64,000 nt of DNA from NCBI RefSeq assembly GCF_000743575.1, contig NZ_JQGC01000010.1, forward strand, positions 110,288 to 174,287, read 5' to 3'. Under the pieces are notes generated by a model. It made no database searches. It had not been told where the DNA came from and saw only the letters and a program-made list of their open reading frames with translations. Made by a program: the position numbers and the translations under genes. The first letter of the stretch is position 1, and every line of letters starts with the position of its first letter. Of the stretch, positions 16,819-26,389 are shown piece after piece. Origin of the DNA: Devosia riboflavina (GTDB lineage: Bacteria > Pseudomonadota > Alphaproteobacteria > Rhizobiales > Devosiaceae).

Positions 16819-18063
16819 CGGCTGCTGTTGCTGGCGACCAAAAAGCTTGTCGGTGAACTGGCGGAAATGGCGGAGCGCCGATCTCACCCTTGGGCTGGCC
16901 TTAGCTTGGGCGCGCAGCTTTTGAAACTGCTGGTGGCAACCCACCGACAGCCGGCCCTTCAGGGTAAGGCCGATATAATGCTGGCGCAGCGGGGTTTGCA
17001 CATTGCACCAATGGCGCTTTTCGTCGGTGAAGCCCGAGCCCATGTCGAACATGGTGAAACCAGAATCGAACACGGACTGCATGACGCGCAGCAGGCATTG
17101 CTTGCCCGGCGAACCCACCTGAATGGCCGGATCGTCGCTCATCGACGAGATGAGGCAGAACATCCGGTCGCCGTGGACGACATTGTAGCGGACGGCGACG
17201 ATCTCGCCATTGAGGCGCAGGACGTGGAGACGGATGTTGAGGCCAGAGCCCGGCTGCATGGCCTTGTGGTAGAAGTCGATGAGATTGTCGCAGACGAAAG
17301 TGTCGCGAATACCCTGCGCATGGAAGCGTGCCGAGCGCTGGCGGAACATGACGTCGATGGCGGCCTTGCCGGCCACAGGATCGGTAACCAGCTCGAAGCC
17401 GATATCGCCAAGCGCGGCGAGGCGATCGCCCTGTTGCCGATCGTGCTTGCGGCGGCTGCGGCTGCGCTGGAGCTTGTCGCAGTCTTCCCAGGAGGAAAAT
17501 TCGGAGCGGTAGAGCGTGTCGACTTCGAGAGGCGTGCCAAGCTCGTCAAAGAGGCCGCCGAAACCGGTTATCTCGCCGGGAATGGCGCGAAGATAGACGG
17601 CGTCGGCATCGGCAAGTTGGCTGACCATTGTCTGCCAAAGCTGAGCGCGACCTTCTGCGCCGAGCGCAGCAAGCTTGCGATAGTCCGAGATGGGGGCGTA
17701 GCAGCCGACCTGCGAGCGCGGGAACCAGGTGTAAACGGTGACGCCCATCTGACGACGGCGATGCAGCGGCAATAGCGCGACCGGTTCGCCATCGACCTCG
17801 CCGATCACGAAGCACTGGTCCTTTGGTGCGATGCCGCGATCGGCGATCCAAAGGCGGATGAAGTCAAAGCTTTGACCGGGAGACTCGACGCCATCGGCGG
17901 TAAGGGAGCGCCAAACGGCTTCGACCTCGCCGATATCATGGGTGCAGCGTGCAGTCATGGCGACGCCAGGACGCGAAAGCTTGGTGGCCTGAAGACCGGC
18001 CGTTTCGCCGTTTTCAGCCAGAGCGCGCAACAATGGCTCGTTTCCCACGTTGGCCGTGTCCAT
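16810..18063 (-). CDS. CelD/BcsL-type GNAT acetyltransferase
   Basis: 417 residues. It matches the FemAB-like double-GNAT proteins annotated as 'acetyltransferase involved in cellulose biosynthesis': an N-terminal [13 protein letters not shown] ... [19 protein letters not shown] half and a C-terminal [48 protein letters not shown] half ending with [16 protein letters not shown]. These proteins act on surface polysaccharides or their carriers, but no cellulose synthase genes are in view. It converges on radC with a 9-base overlap. The C-terminus ends in a Gln run. Confidence 0.85.
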   Translation of the reverse strand: MDTANVGNEPLLRALAENGETAGLQATKLSRPGVAMTARCTHDIGEVEAVWRSLTADGVESPGQSFDFIRLWIADRGIAPKDQCFVIGEVDGEPVALLPLHRRRQMGVTVYTWFPRSQVGCYAPISDYRKLAALGAEGRAQLWQTMVSQLADADAVYLRAIPGEITGFGGLFDELGTPLEVDTLYRSEFSSWEDCDKLQRSRSRRKHDRQQGDRLAALGDIGFELVTDPVAGKAAIDVMFRQRSARFHAQGIRDTFVCDNLIDFYHKAMQPGSGLNIRLHVLRLNGEIVAVRYNVVHGDRMFCLISSMSDDPAIQVGSPGKQCLLRVMQSVFDSGFTMFDMGSGFTDEKRHWCNVQTPLRQHYIGLTLKGRLSVGCHQQFQKLRAQAKASPRVRSALRHFRQFTDKLFGRQQQQPSD

Positions 18064-18181
18064 CTTCCCCGCCCAAATGACTCGGGCAGTCTTGGCCTAA
18101 TGGAGTAAATCGGGGCTGAAGATCACGCAGAAATTGTTCTCGGACCTGCGGAAAGTTTTCGACGGTTAACGAAATGCTGCC

Positions 18182-18919
18182 TCAACCGAAGTTTGCAAGC
18201 ACCGGGAAGGTTTCGAGGAACCAGTAGGAAATGCGGGTGAAGTTGCCGGTGAGGAAGAGGATACCCGTGACCACCAGAAGGCCGCCCATGACTTTTTCCA
18301 CCGTGTGCAGGTGCCGCTTGAACGAATGGAAGAAGGTGAGGAACGGGCCGATGGCGATGCCGGCGAGGAAGAAGGGAATGCCGAGGCCAAGCGAATAGAG
18401 GCCGAGAAGCGAGGCGCCCTCCCAGGCGGTTTCGCGGCTGGCGGCGACGGAGAGAATGGCTGCGAGCACCGGGCCGATGCAGGGCGTCCAGCCGATAGCG
18501 AAGGCGAGGCCGAGGAGGAAGCCGCCAAGCGGGCCGGAGGCAGCGCCAGGACCGTTGTGGCGCATCTGCCGGTCGAGAAAGCCGATGCGGTAGACGCCCA
18601 GGAAATGCAGGCCCATGGCAATGATGACGACGCCGGCAACCGGGGTGAGGATCGGCAGGAGCTGCCGGAAAATCTGCCCGAAGGCGGTCGCCGTGGCGCC
18701 GAGCGCAATGAAGACGACCGAAAAGCCGAGAATGAAGAAAAGCGAGGTGATGGCGACCTTGAAGGTCAGCTTGCCCGCGCCGGTATCGGCCTCGGCGCGC
18801 AATTGGTCGAAACTGGCGCCGCTCATATAGGTCAAATAAGGCGGCACGAGCGGCAGGACGCATGGGCTGAGAAAGCTCAAAATGCCCGCGCCAATCACCA
18901 GAGGCAGAGAAAATTCCAA
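18182..18919 (-). CDS. ccdA: Cytochrome c biogenesis protein CcdA (DsbD-like membrane domain)
   Basis: 245 residues with six hydrophobic segments. Two conserved cysteines face each other in the family pattern: SFLSPCVLPLVPPYLTYMSG near residue 20 and GWTPCIGPVLAAIL near residue 145. CcdA moves electrons from cytoplasmic thioredoxin to periplasmic thiol-disulfide proteins for haem ligation in cytochrome c. It stands alone here; no ResA/CcmG or haem lyase gene is adjacent. The 118 bases to the CelD-type gene on the other side show no gene. Confidence 0.93.
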   Translation of the reverse strand: MEFSLPLVIGAGILSFLSPCVLPLVPPYLTYMSGASFDQLRAEADTGAGKLTFKVAITSLFFILGFSVVFIALGATATAFGQIFRQLLPILTPVAGVVIIAMGLHFLGVYRIGFLDRQMRHNGPGAASGPLGGFLLGLAFAIGWTPCIGPVLAAILSVAASRETAWEGASLLGLYSLGLGIPFFLAGIAIGPFLTFFHSFKRHLHTVEKVMGGLLVVTGILFLTGNFTRISYWFLETFPVLANFG

Positions 18920-19006
18920 GGCGACGCTCCACGTTTCGGCGCCCTGTGTAGCGCGGCGGCGGCATAAAGCAATCGGACTTGCCGTCGCATCGCAGGGATG
19001 TGAGCG

Positions 19007-20350
19007 CTAATGGCCAGACAGCATTTTGGAAATGCGCAGGGCATAGCGATCGGTCATGCCCGATGTGTAGTCGGCCAGTGAGTGCAGGGCTTCGGCTGGA
19101 GTGGACAGATTGCGCAAGTCGAGATCGAGGGCACGGACAAGCTGCTGCGAGCGCGAGCCGAGGCGTTCGGCGTGCCAATCCACTGCGGCGAGATCTTCGA
19201 AGACGGGCAGAATGCCGGACATGACATTGTTGATGATACGTCGGCCCGAGATTTCGAGTTCGGTTTTACGGCGCGCGGTGAAGATGTGGTCTGAGGAGAG
19301 CTTTCGCATGTCCTCGAAGATCGGTCCCATCTCGCAGACTTCCGTAAGCGCGCCGGAGAATGTGCCGGCCATGATCTCCTGATGGTGCGCCTTGAAGGCC
19401 TCGACGCAGTTATTGATGGCCTCGCCGATGGCCATGGCACGCAGCATGGCGACGTGCTCGGCCTGGCTCCGGTCGCCCGCGCTCGCATCGCGTGGCTTGG
19501 CGGCCCTTACGAGGATGTCGACAACCTCCTTGTAGGAAAGTTCGCCGGTGGTGAAGGCGTCCTCGATGTCGACGATATTGTAGCAGATGTCGTCCGCAGC
19601 CTCGACGACGAAGACCAGCGGGTGGCGCCGCCACCATTTTTGCTCACCAATATGCTCTTCGGGGAGGCCCAGCGTGGTGGCGACGTCTTCGAATAGCGCT
19701 TCCTCGCTGCTGAAAACGCCGAACTTCTTGAGGCCGACATAGGTCGCAGCGCCCGCGGCCTTGACCGCGGCGCGGGTCTTGGCGGTGACCGGATATTTCA
19801 TGAAAGCGCCGAGGGTCGCCTTGGAGAGGCGCATACCGCCGTCATTGCGGCGCATTTCGAGCCGCGTGAGAATGCGAAAGCCCTGCGCATTGCCTTCGAA
19901 GGCGGTGAATTCCGGACGGAGGTCCTGTTCCACTTCGGCGGCAAGGCCCCTGCCCGCAGCGAACTGTTCGGCGAACCAGGCGCCCATGGCGTCTTCGCCG
20001 GAATGGCCGAATGGCGGATTGCCGATGTCGTGAGCCACGCTGGCGGCCTGCACGATATTGGCAAGGTTGTGCTCCTCGCCGGAGTTGAGCAATTTCTGCT
20101 CGACCAGCCACTGTCCGATCCGCATGGCCAGGGACCGGCCGACGCTGCTGACCTCGATGGAGTGGATCAGGCGGTGGTGGACATGATCGTGCTCATAGAG
20201 CGGCTGGACCTGCGTCTTGTTGGCGAGGCGCCGAAAGGGCGCGGAAAAGATGATGCGATCGTGATCCTGCACGAAGATCGACCGGCTGGCCTGGGACGAG
20301 AGCTTCTTGTCGCCTAGGCGCTCCTCGGAAATCAGGCGGTTCCATTCCAT
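19007..20350 (-). CDS. dgt: Deoxyguanosinetriphosphate triphosphohydrolase-like protein
   Basis: 447 residues. It hydrolyses dNTPs (dGTP best) to nucleoside plus tripolyphosphate. The HD-domain metal ligands are visible: HRLIHSIEVSSVGRSLA and VAHDIGNPPFGHSGEDAM, followed by FVVEAADDICYNIVDIEDAF. The SAPFRRLANKTQVQPL N-terminal block is typical of the alphaproteobacterial type-2 dGTPase subfamily. Usual neighbours in this group (an iron-sulfur insertion erpA or argS) are absent; here it faces an SRPBCC gene on the same strand, 82 bases away. Confidence 0.93.
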   Translation of the reverse strand: MEWNRLISEERLGDKKLSSQASRSIFVQDHDRIIFSAPFRRLANKTQVQPLYEHDHVHHRLIHSIEVSSVGRSLAMRIGQWLVEQKLLNSGEEHNLANIVQAASVAHDIGNPPFGHSGEDAMGAWFAEQFAAGRGLAAEVEQDLRPEFTAFEGNAQGFRILTRLEMRRNDGGMRLSKATLGAFMKYPVTAKTRAAVKAAGAATYVGLKKFGVFSSEEALFEDVATTLGLPEEHIGEQKWWRRHPLVFVVEAADDICYNIVDIEDAFTTGELSYKEVVDILVRAAKPRDASAGDRSQAEHVAMLRAMAIGEAINNCVEAFKAHHQEIMAGTFSGALTEVCEMGPIFEDMRKLSSDHIFTARRKTELEISGRRIINNVMSGILPVFEDLAAVDWHAERLGSRSQQLVRALDLDLRNLSTPAEALHSLADYTSGMTDRYALRISKMLSGH

Positions 20351-20432
20351 GGCGGGTCCTCACGCAGGCGGGAGCTATGGATATGAACCGTCGAGGATGG
20401 CGGAGTCCTGCGGCCCTCCGTCTTTTCAACAG

Positions 20433-20837
20433 CTATGCGGCCTTTTCCAGTAGAGCCTTCAGGGTTTCGAGGTCCTTTCGAACGGCGGCGGCATCGCGCT
20501 GGTATTCCTCTTCGGTCATGCCGTTCTCCTGCAGCAGCAGAAAGGTCACCTCGGCACCGTCGCCATTGGGCATGACGCGCAGGGCGACATGGACGACCCG
20601 CCCATCGACGTGAACATCATGGTCGAGCACGCCAAACGGGTTTCGGGCCGTGAAGGTGATGCGGATCGGATTGCCGCCGGGATCGCGGGCGATCCATTCG
20701 AGGCCGGTGCCATCAAAACCGTTGCCGAGGCCTGCCGCCCACTGGACCATATTGGCCGGCTCGGCGGCGAAATCGTAGACCTCCTGCCAGGGGCGATCGA
20801 TAGTGACGGCGAGGGTCGAACTGCGGTGGGGCGCCAT
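20433..20837 (-). CDS. SRPBCC family protein
   Basis: 134 residues with the START/Bet v1-like layout: an N-terminal strand TLAVTIDRPWQEVYDFAAEPANMVQWAAGLG, beta strands through the middle and a long C-terminal helix (EEYQRDAAAVRKDLETLKALLEKAA). Such folds bind hydrophobic ligands; the precise role is unknown. AGGAG at 7-base spacing supports the ATG at 20837. The frame stays open far upstream opposite rpe and purB, but that part is a high-GC shadow. Confidence 0.82.
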   Translation of the reverse strand: MAPHRSSTLAVTIDRPWQEVYDFAAEPANMVQWAAGLGNGFDGTGLEWIARDPGGNPIRITFTARNPFGVLDHDVHVDGRVVHVALRVMPNGDGAEVTFLLLQENGMTEEEYQRDAAAVRKDLETLKALLEKAA

Positions 20838-20966
20838 GTCTGCTCCTGAATTGGATCGGGTTAGTCTATGGCCGGGATTTGGCCATGCCAACCAAAGGCT
20901 AGGCTTGCCCCGGCGCGCGGGCCGCCCTATAGCCAGACCATCGCCTGAAACCGAGGTGCCTCCTTC

Positions 20967-21647
20967 ATGTCGACCCGTCCGTTGCGCATCGCCCCGTCGA
21001 TCCTTTCCGCCGACTTTTCGCGGCTTGGAGACGAGGTTTCGGCCATCGTCGCCGGCGGTGCGGACTATATCCATATCGATGTGATGGATGGGCATTTCGT
21101 GCCCAATATCAGCTTTGGCGCGCCCATCATGAAGTCGATCCGTGGTGTCACGGACAAGGTGTTCGACGTGCATCTGATGATCGCGCCGACCGATGCCTAT
21201 CTCGCTGATTTCGCCCATGCCGGCGCCGATATCATCACCGTGCACGCCGAGGCTGGGCCGCACCTTCACCGGTCGCTGCAGGCTATTCGGGGGCTGGGCA
21301 AGAAGGCCGGCGTGGCGCTCAATCCGGCGACACCGGTTTCGGTTCTTCAGCATGTCATCGACAATGTCGACCTCGTACTGATCATGAGCGTCAATCCCGG
21401 CTTTGGCGGCCAGAGCTTTATTCCAGAGGCGATCACCAAGATCAGGCAGGCCAAGGCGCTGATCGGCGGGCGCGATATCGACCTCGAGGTCGATGGCGGC
21501 GTGAGCGCCGAGAATGCCCGTGAAATCGTCGATGCGGGCGCCAATGTGCTCGTGGCTGGCTCGGCCGTCTATGGCGGCAATGATCCCAAAACCTATGCTG
21601 GTCGCATTGCGGCCATTCGTGATGCGGCGACCGGTCGTATCGCCTGA
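20967..21647 (+). CDS. rpe: Ribulose-phosphate 3-epimerase
   Basis: 226 residues. It interconverts ribulose 5-phosphate and xylulose 5-phosphate, linking to gnd in this window. Family signatures: [17 protein letters not shown] with the metal His/Asp, [19 protein letters not shown], and [12 protein letters not shown] with the catalytic Asp. The phosphate-binding end VAGSAVYGG is present. It is 30 bases upstream of purB and likely cotranscribed, an arrangement common in this order. Confidence 0.95.
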   Translation: MSTRPLRIAPSILSADFSRLGDEVSAIVAGGADYIHIDVMDGHFVPNISFGAPIMKSIRGVTDKVFDVHLMIAPTDAYLADFAHAGADIITVHAEAGPHLHRSLQAIRGLGKKAGVALNPATPVSVLQHVIDNVDLVLIMSVNPGFGGQSFIPEAITKIRQAKALIGGRDIDLEVDGGVSAENAREIVDAGANVLVAGSAVYGGNDPKTYAGRIAAIRDAATGRIA

Positions 21648-21677
21648 CTCCACTTTTGAACTGCCGAGGCTAAGCCC

Positions 21678-23009
21678 ATGATCCCGCGCTATTCCCGTCC
21701 CGAAATGGTTGCCAACTGGTCGGCCGAGACCCGCTTTGCCATCTGGTTCGAGATCGAAGCCCATGCCACGAGCAAGCTGGCCGAACTCGGCGTCGTGCCC
21801 AAGGAAAGCGCCGACAAGATCTGGGAAGTGATGAACGCCCGCAAGGCCGAGAAGGGTGACTACGGTTTTGACGTCGAGCGCATCGATGAGATCGAGCGCA
21901 CCACCAAGCATGACGTTATCGCCTTCCTGACCCACCTTTCGGAGATCGTCGGGCCGGACGCGCGCTTCGTGCACCAGGGCATGACCTCTTCGGATATTCT
22001 GGACACGACGCTTTCGGTGCAGATGAAACGTGCTGGGGATATTCTGCTGGCCGATATCGATGCCCTGCTCGCTGCGCTGAAGCGCCGGGCGATGGAGCAC
22101 AAGAACACCATCACCATCGGCCGCAGCCACGGCATCCATGCCGAGCCGACGACGTTTGGCGTGAAGCTGGCGGAAGCCTATGCGGAATTCACTCGCAACC
22201 GGGCACGCCTTGTCGCGGCGCGCGACGAGATCGCGACGGCGGCGATTTCCGGCGCTATCGGCACCTTTGCCAATATCGATCCGCAGGTCGAAGAATATGT
22301 GGCCGAAAAGCTCGGGCTTTCCGTTGAGCCGGTTTCCACGCAGGTGATCCCGCGTGATCGTCACGCCATGTTCTTTGCAACGCTTGGTGTGATTGCTTCG
22401 TCGATCGAGCGCGTTGCGGTGGAAATCCGCCACCTGCAGCGTACTGAAGTGCTTGAAGCTGAAGAGTATTTCTCTCCGGGCCAAAAGGGCTCGTCGGCCA
22501 TGCCGCACAAGCGTAATCCCGTGCTTACCGAAAACCTCACCGGCCTTGCCCGCCTCGTGCGTGGCATGGTCGTTCCGGCGCTGGAAAACGTGGCGCTTTG
22601 GCATGAGCGCGATATTTCGCACTCGTCGGTCGAGCGGATGATCGGGCCAGATGCGACGGTGACGCTGGACTTTGCCCTGGCGCGCCTGACCAATGTGATC
22701 GACAAACTCGTCGTCTACCCGGAAAACATGCGTAGGAATTTGGACCTGCTTGGCGGCCTCCACAATTCGCAGCGCGTGCTGCTGGCGCTGACCCAGGCCG
22801 GCTATAGCCGCGAAGATTCCTATGCCGCTGTGCAGCGCAATGCCATGAAGGTCTGGGAGCACCGGGGCGACCGGACCGGACTTTTCGCGCAGAACCTCAA
22901 GTCCGATCCCGATGTGACGCTGAGCGATGCGCAGATCGACGACATGTTCGACGACGGCTACCACCTCAAGCATGTCGACACGATTTTCGCGCGAGTTTTC
23001 GGCGCATGA
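21678..23009 (+). CDS. purB: Adenylosuccinate lyase
   Basis: 443 residues. It catalyses two steps of purine synthesis: SAICAR to AICAR and adenylosuccinate to AMP. Family blocks: QGMTSSDILDT, GRSHGIHAEPTTFG, and the fumarase-superfamily signature GSSAMPHKRNP, followed by HERDISHSSVERM. It is the first purine gene of a block that continues with purC-purS-purQ-purL after four other genes. The stop overlaps the ATG of the next gene (ATGA at 23006-23009). Confidence 0.97.
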   Translation: MIPRYSRPEMVANWSAETRFAIWFEIEAHATSKLAELGVVPKESADKIWEVMNARKAEKGDYGFDVERIDEIERTTKHDVIAFLTHLSEIVGPDARFVHQGMTSSDILDTTLSVQMKRAGDILLADIDALLAALKRRAMEHKNTITIGRSHGIHAEPTTFGVKLAEAYAEFTRNRARLVAARDEIATAAISGAIGTFANIDPQVEEYVAEKLGLSVEPVSTQVIPRDRHAMFFATLGVIASSIERVAVEIRHLQRTEVLEAEEYFSPGQKGSSAMPHKRNPVLTENLTGLARLVRGMVVPALENVALWHERDISHSSVERMIGPDATVTLDFALARLTNVIDKLVVYPENMRRNLDLLGGLHNSQRVLLALTQAGYSREDSYAAVQRNAMKVWEHRGDRTGLFAQNLKSDPDVTLSDAQIDDMFDDGYHLKHVDTIFARVFGA

Positions 23010-23557
23010 GAATTGCTGATACCGACATCCTGATTCTGCCGGGCCTGGGCAATTCCGGGCCGGGCCACTGGCAGGTGCGCTGGGCGGAAAAGATGTCGAC
23101 CGCCGCCATCGTAGAACAGGCCGAATGGGATGAGCCCGATCCGGAAGACTGGATCGACACGATCATCGAGGCGGTCAAGCTGGCGAAGCGCCCGGTGGTT
23201 CTGGTGGCCCATTCGCTCGCCTGCATCGCCCTCGTGCAGGCCGCGCCGCGCTTTCCGGAAGGCGTCGTAAAGGGCGCGCTGCTGGTTTCGCCACCGGACG
23301 TGGAACTCAATCCGGACGTGCCGGAAGAAGCAAAATGCTTTGGGCCGGTATCGCGCGATCCCCTGCCCTTTCCCTCGCTGCTGGTGATTTCCTCTACTGA
23401 CCCATTCTGCTCGCTGGAGCGCGCAGCCGACTACGCGGCGGCCTGGGGCTCGGATTTCCACCAGGCGGGTGATGCCGGTCATATCAATGTCTATTCCGGC
23501 CACGGACCCTGGCCGGAAGGCCTGATGATGTTCACCCGATTGATGCAGCGCCTATGA
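23006..23557 (+). CDS. RBBP9/YdeN family alpha/beta hydrolase
   Basis: 183 residues of the small serine-hydrolase family. The nucleophile elbow is VLVAHSLACIALV (Ser in HSLAC), the acid is near STDPFCSLERAADYA, and the catalytic His is in AGDAGHINVYSG. The LPGLGNSGPGHWQ N-terminus, which forms the oxyanion region, is highly characteristic. Substrate unknown. It is coupled at both ends by ATGA overlaps, to purB upstream and the GNAT downstream. Confidence 0.9.
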   Translation: MRIADTDILILPGLGNSGPGHWQVRWAEKMSTAAIVEQAEWDEPDPEDWIDTIIEAVKLAKRPVVLVAHSLACIALVQAAPRFPEGVVKGALLVSPPDVELNPDVPEEAKCFGPVSRDPLPFPSLLVISSTDPFCSLERAADYAAAWGSDFHQAGDAGHINVYSGHGPWPEGLMMFTRLMQRL

Positions 23558-23973
23558 CTGACGCCTATTCCCTCGTCGCCGAAATCCCGGCTGTGGACGA
23601 CTATCTGCGCCTGCGCGTGGTTGCAGGCCTCAGCACCAAGACGCATGAAGGCGCCAGCATCGGCCTGCCCAATAGCTGGTTCGCTGTCACCGTGAAGTTC
23701 GAGGGCAAGGCCATCGGCATGGGCCGGGTCATCGGCGATGGCGGCACGGCATTTCAGATCGTCGATATCGCCGTTGAGCCCGAGCATCAGGGCAAGGGGC
23801 TCGGCAAGTGGATCATGACGGCACTGATGGAGAAGCTTCATAGCGACGCTCCCGCAGGCGCTTATGTCAGCCTCATTGCCGATGGGGACGCGAAGCATCT
23901 CTATGCGAAATATGGCTTTGAGCCGGTCATGCCGGCCTCGATCGGCATGGCAACACGCGTAACCAAGGCCTGA
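23554..23973 (+). CDS. GNAT family N-acetyltransferase
   Basis: 139 residues. Beta strands WFAVTVKFEGKAIGMGRVIGDGG and IVDIAVEPEHQGKGLGKWIM contain motif A with the Q-G-x-G-x-G acetyl-CoA loop; LYAKYGFEP forms the C-terminal motif. It is the last of the three genes joined to purB by ATGA overlaps. Substrate is not predictable. About 220 non-coding bases follow. Confidence 0.88.
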   Translation: MTDAYSLVAEIPAVDDYLRLRVVAGLSTKTHEGASIGLPNSWFAVTVKFEGKAIGMGRVIGDGGTAFQIVDIAVEPEHQGKGLGKWIMTALMEKLHSDAPAGAYVSLIADGDAKHLYAKYGFEPVMPASIGMATRVTKA

Positions 23974-24082
23974 CGCCACACCTTTGGCACCAGCGCCGAA
24001 AATCCGCCTGACTTCCGCCTAAGTCGCTGAAATTCGGTCGGAAAAACGCTCGGTGGAATTAAATCTTCTTAACTTGAGAAGG

Positions 24083-24113
24083 CAGCGGGGCAGACCTAAA
24101 CCACTCCCCGCTG
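24083..24113. other. Hairpin in the 24.0-24.18 kb intergenic region
   Basis: CAGCGGGG (24083-24090) and CCCCGCTG (24106-24113) form a perfect 8-bp stem with a 15-base loop, about 80 bases before the DUF1344 gene. No U-tract follows. It may be a terminator remnant for the purB operon or a leader structure; the rest of the 222-base gap shows nothing. Confidence 0.4.
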
Positions 24114-24195
24114 GTTTGGAAACGCCGGCGAATGACTGATCCATTCGCGACGCGACGGCTCCGGAAAACCGGCAAAGAATCGCATGGAGATAATC

Positions 24196-24498
24196 ATGCG
24201 TAAGTTCGTCACTCCCCTCCTCATTGCCCTTGTTGCCGTTGCACCCGGCGCCGCTTTCGCGGCCACGACTGCAATGCCTGCGGCCAAACCCGCGGCGACC
24301 TCGCAGGCGGACCAGTCCATTTCGGGCACGGTCAAGGCATTCGACCTCAAGGCGCATACCCTGACCCTAGCGGATGGGAAGATTTACCAGTTGCCGGTCG
24401 CCTTCAGGGACCCTGGCCTCAAGGCCGGCGAGAAGGTAACGGTGCACTGGAAGATGAACGGGAGCGCGTACGAAGCGACCAACGTCACCATCGGGTAA
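24196..24498 (+). CDS. Small secreted protein (DUF1344 family)
   Basis: About 100 residues. A signal peptide of ~23 residues (MRKFVTPLLIALVAVAPGAAFA) is followed by a short Ala/Pro linker and a compact beta domain, SISGTVKAFDLKAHTLTLADGKIYQLP ... GEKVTVHW, matching the DUF1344 pattern. GGAG sits 7 bases before the ATG at 24196; the ATG at 24184 has none. It is likely periplasmic; function unknown. A strong terminator follows directly. Confidence 0.82.
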   Translation: MRKFVTPLLIALVAVAPGAAFAATTAMPAAKPAATSQADQSISGTVKAFDLKAHTLTLADGKIYQLPVAFRDPGLKAGEKVTVHWKMNGSAYEATNVTIG

Positions 24499-24499
24499 C

Positions 24500-24531
24500 A
24501 AAAAAGGGAGCCGGCAAGACCGGCTCCCTTT
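24500..24531. terminator. Intrinsic terminator after the DUF1344 gene
   Basis: GGGAGCCGG-caaga-CCGGCTCCC is a perfect 9-bp stem (24506-24528), with an A-run on the left and TTT on the right. It serves the plus-strand gene and, bidirectionally, the convergent minus-strand gene ending at 24554. Confidence 0.88.
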
Positions 24532-24553
24532 GCATTTGAGACTATTTGAGCGA

Positions 24554-24877
24554 TCAGCCTTCGGAGGCGATCTGCTCGTTGGCGACGGCAACCAGGGTCG
24601 CCATCTTCTGGCGAATCACGTCGTCGCCGATGGAAATGCCCTTGGCCTTGAGGTCGCCGGAAACCTTGCGGAACACGTCCTCGTCGCCGGCTTCTTCGAA
24701 ATCGGCAGCCACAACTTCAGCGGCATAGGCCTTGGCTTCATCGCCCGAAAGGCTCATCAGCTCGGCAGCCCAGATGCCCAGCAGCTTGTTGCGCCGTGCT
24801 TCGGCCTTGAATTTCTTTTCAGAATCGAAAGCAAACTTGGCTTCCTGGCCCTTCTGACGCTCGTCGAACCCGCTCAT
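24554..24877 (-). CDS. ATPase inhibitor subunit zeta-type protein (DUF1476)
   Basis: 107 residues from MSGFDERQKGQEAKFAFDSEKKFKAEARRNKLLGIWAAELM. This family (Pfam DUF1476) is largely confined to alphaproteobacteria and includes the zeta inhibitor of the F1 ATPase described in Paracoccus, where the N-terminus blocks ATP hydrolysis. The four-helix pattern and FEEAGDEDVFRKVSGDL core fit. GGGAGAG precedes the ATG at 24877; the upstream open frame is rejected for lack of resemblance. It is convergent with the DUF1344 gene. Confidence 0.9.
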   Translation of the reverse strand: MSGFDERQKGQEAKFAFDSEKKFKAEARRNKLLGIWAAELMSLSGDEAKAYAAEVVAADFEEAGDEDVFRKVSGDLKAKGISIGDDVIRQKMATLVAVANEQIASEG

Positions 24878-25107
24878 GGTCTCTCCCATATGGCTTGCAC
24901 GCCGGTCGCCCGGCCTTTCCCCACCGACATAGGCGGTTGAGCCACGCAAATCAACGGGAAGCGGAGGGGATGCGACCTTGTGTGGCGCTTGCCACAGTCT
25001 GCCAGCAGCGCCGATCACGGCGACACGAAAGAGCTTGCAATTCCGTGCCATTCTGGCGCATGAAGCGCGCCTAAACGGTGCACCTTTTCACGGCAGCGGA
25101 AACCCCC

Positions 25108-25872
25108 ATGAATCGTCGACGCAAAATCTATGAGGGCAAGGGCAAGATCCTTTTCGAGGGTCCGGAACCTGGCACTCTGGTTCAGTATTTCAAGGACGAC
25201 ACCACGGCCGGCAACGGCGCTCGCCATGAAATCATCGACGGCAAGGGCGTGCTGAACAACCGAATCTCCGAATTCGTGTTCACCAAGCTCAACACCATGG
25301 GCATCCCGACCCACTTCCTGCGCCGCATCAACATGCGCGAGCAGTTGATCAAGGAAGTCGAGATCATTCCGCTCGAAGTGGTCGTGCGCAATTATGCGGC
25401 CGGCTCGCTTTGCAAGCGTCTCGGCCTCGAGCCCGGCACGCAACTGCCCCGTTCGATCATCGAATTCTACTACAAGGACGATGCGCTCAACGATCCGATG
25501 GTTTCGGAAGAGCACATCACGGCCTTTGGCTGGGCCACCCCGGCCGAGCTCGACGACATCATGAGCCTTGCCATCCGCGTCAACGACTTCCTGACCGGTC
25601 TGTTCATGGGTGTCGGCATCCAGCTCATCGACTTCAAGATCGAATGCGGCCGTCTCTATGAAGGCGACCTGATGCGCATCGTGCTGGCTGACGAGATCAG
25701 CCCGGACAATTGCCGTCTGTGGGACATCAAGACCCGCAACAAGATGGACAAGGATCGTTTCCGCGAAAACCTGGGCGGTCTCGTCGAAAGCTATCGCGAA
25801 GTGGCCCAGCGTCTCGGTATCCTCGTTGAAAACGACAATGCGCTGACCACCGGTCCGCGCCTCGTCCAGTAA
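25108..25872 (+). CDS. purC: Phosphoribosylaminoimidazole-succinocarboxamide synthase
   Basis: 254 residues. It joins CAIR and aspartate with ATP to make SAICAR. Signatures: [45 protein letters not shown], and [10 protein letters not shown] plus [14 protein letters not shown]. It starts the purC-purS pair of the purine block; purS follows after 16 bases. The upstream in-frame ATG at 25078 adds an unrelated ten residues, so the ATG at 25108 is preferred. Confidence 0.97.
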   Translation: MNRRRKIYEGKGKILFEGPEPGTLVQYFKDDTTAGNGARHEIIDGKGVLNNRISEFVFTKLNTMGIPTHFLRRINMREQLIKEVEIIPLEVVVRNYAAGSLCKRLGLEPGTQLPRSIIEFYYKDDALNDPMVSEEHITAFGWATPAELDDIMSLAIRVNDFLTGLFMGVGIQLIDFKIECGRLYEGDLMRIVLADEISPDNCRLWDIKTRNKMDKDRFRENLGGLVESYREVAQRLGILVENDNALTTGPRLVQ

Positions 25873-25888
25873 TATTCGGGAAGACACC

Positions 25889-26131
25889 ATGAAAGCGCGC
25901 GTTACCGTCACGCTCAAGGCTGGCGTTCTCGACCCCCAGGGCCAGGCCATCGAAGGCTCCCTGGCCTCCCTCGGCTTTGGCGGCGTCAAAGGCGTCCGCC
26001 AGGGCAAGGTTTTTGACCTGATTCTCGACGGCACCGATGTGGAAGCCGCTCGGACACAGTTGACCGGCATGTGCGAAAAGCTGCTGGCCAATACTGTGAT
26101 CGAAAATTACCAGATCGAAATCTCTAATTAA
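25889..26131 (+). CDS. purS: Phosphoribosylformylglycinamidine synthase subunit PurS
   Basis: 80 residues, the standard size. It bridges PurL and PurQ in the three-part FGAM synthase used when PurL is the small type, as in this window. ARVTVTLKAGVLDPQGQAIEGSLASLGF and VRQGKVFDL are the family's strand-helix pattern. It lies 16 bases after purC. Unusually, purQ is not next but 1.5 kb away. Confidence 0.95.
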   Translation: MKARVTVTLKAGVLDPQGQAIEGSLASLGFGGVKGVRQGKVFDLILDGTDVEAARTQLTGMCEKLLANTVIENYQIEISN

Positions 26132-26179
26132 CGCTTAATTGCGATAATTGATGACGCGCCGGGCTTGGCGTAGGACTGT

Positions 26180-26272
26180 ATGCACATGCGTAAAACCCAG
26201 ATTGCTCTCTCAGTAATGTTTTTCGCCTCGCTTGGGCTGCTCTTCGCAGCCTATGCCTCTGTTCCGGTCTGA
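26180..26272 (+). CDS. Possible 30-residue membrane peptide
   Basis: A short frame after purS encodes a basic start (MHMRKTQ) followed by one hydrophobic helix rich in Phe, Leu, Ala and Met, ending APVP-like (AYASVPV). AGGA at 26172-26175 lies a few bases before the ATG at 26180, and a second in-frame ATG at 26186 has better spacing. The composition is that of single-span small proteins. Chance cannot be excluded at this length; the otherwise gene-free 258 bases between purS and the acyltransferase hold nothing else. Confidence 0.4.
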   Translation: MHMRKTQIALSVMFFASLGLLFAAYASVPV

Positions 26273-26389
26273 CCGGCCTTAGGGCATTTCTTACCACTGC
26301 AACAATTGTCTAGAAGCTGACGGCTCGCCTTAACCGGCTGGTGTCAGGCGTTTGCTATCGTGCGGCCAAAATCGCATGGGAGCACGACA

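Noticed and set aside
20838..22973. Very long open frame opposite rpe and purB joined to the SRPBCC gene
   Set aside because: Only the first-mentioned SRPBCC part (20433-20837) has a fold and ribosome site; the rest is shadow of rpe/purB.
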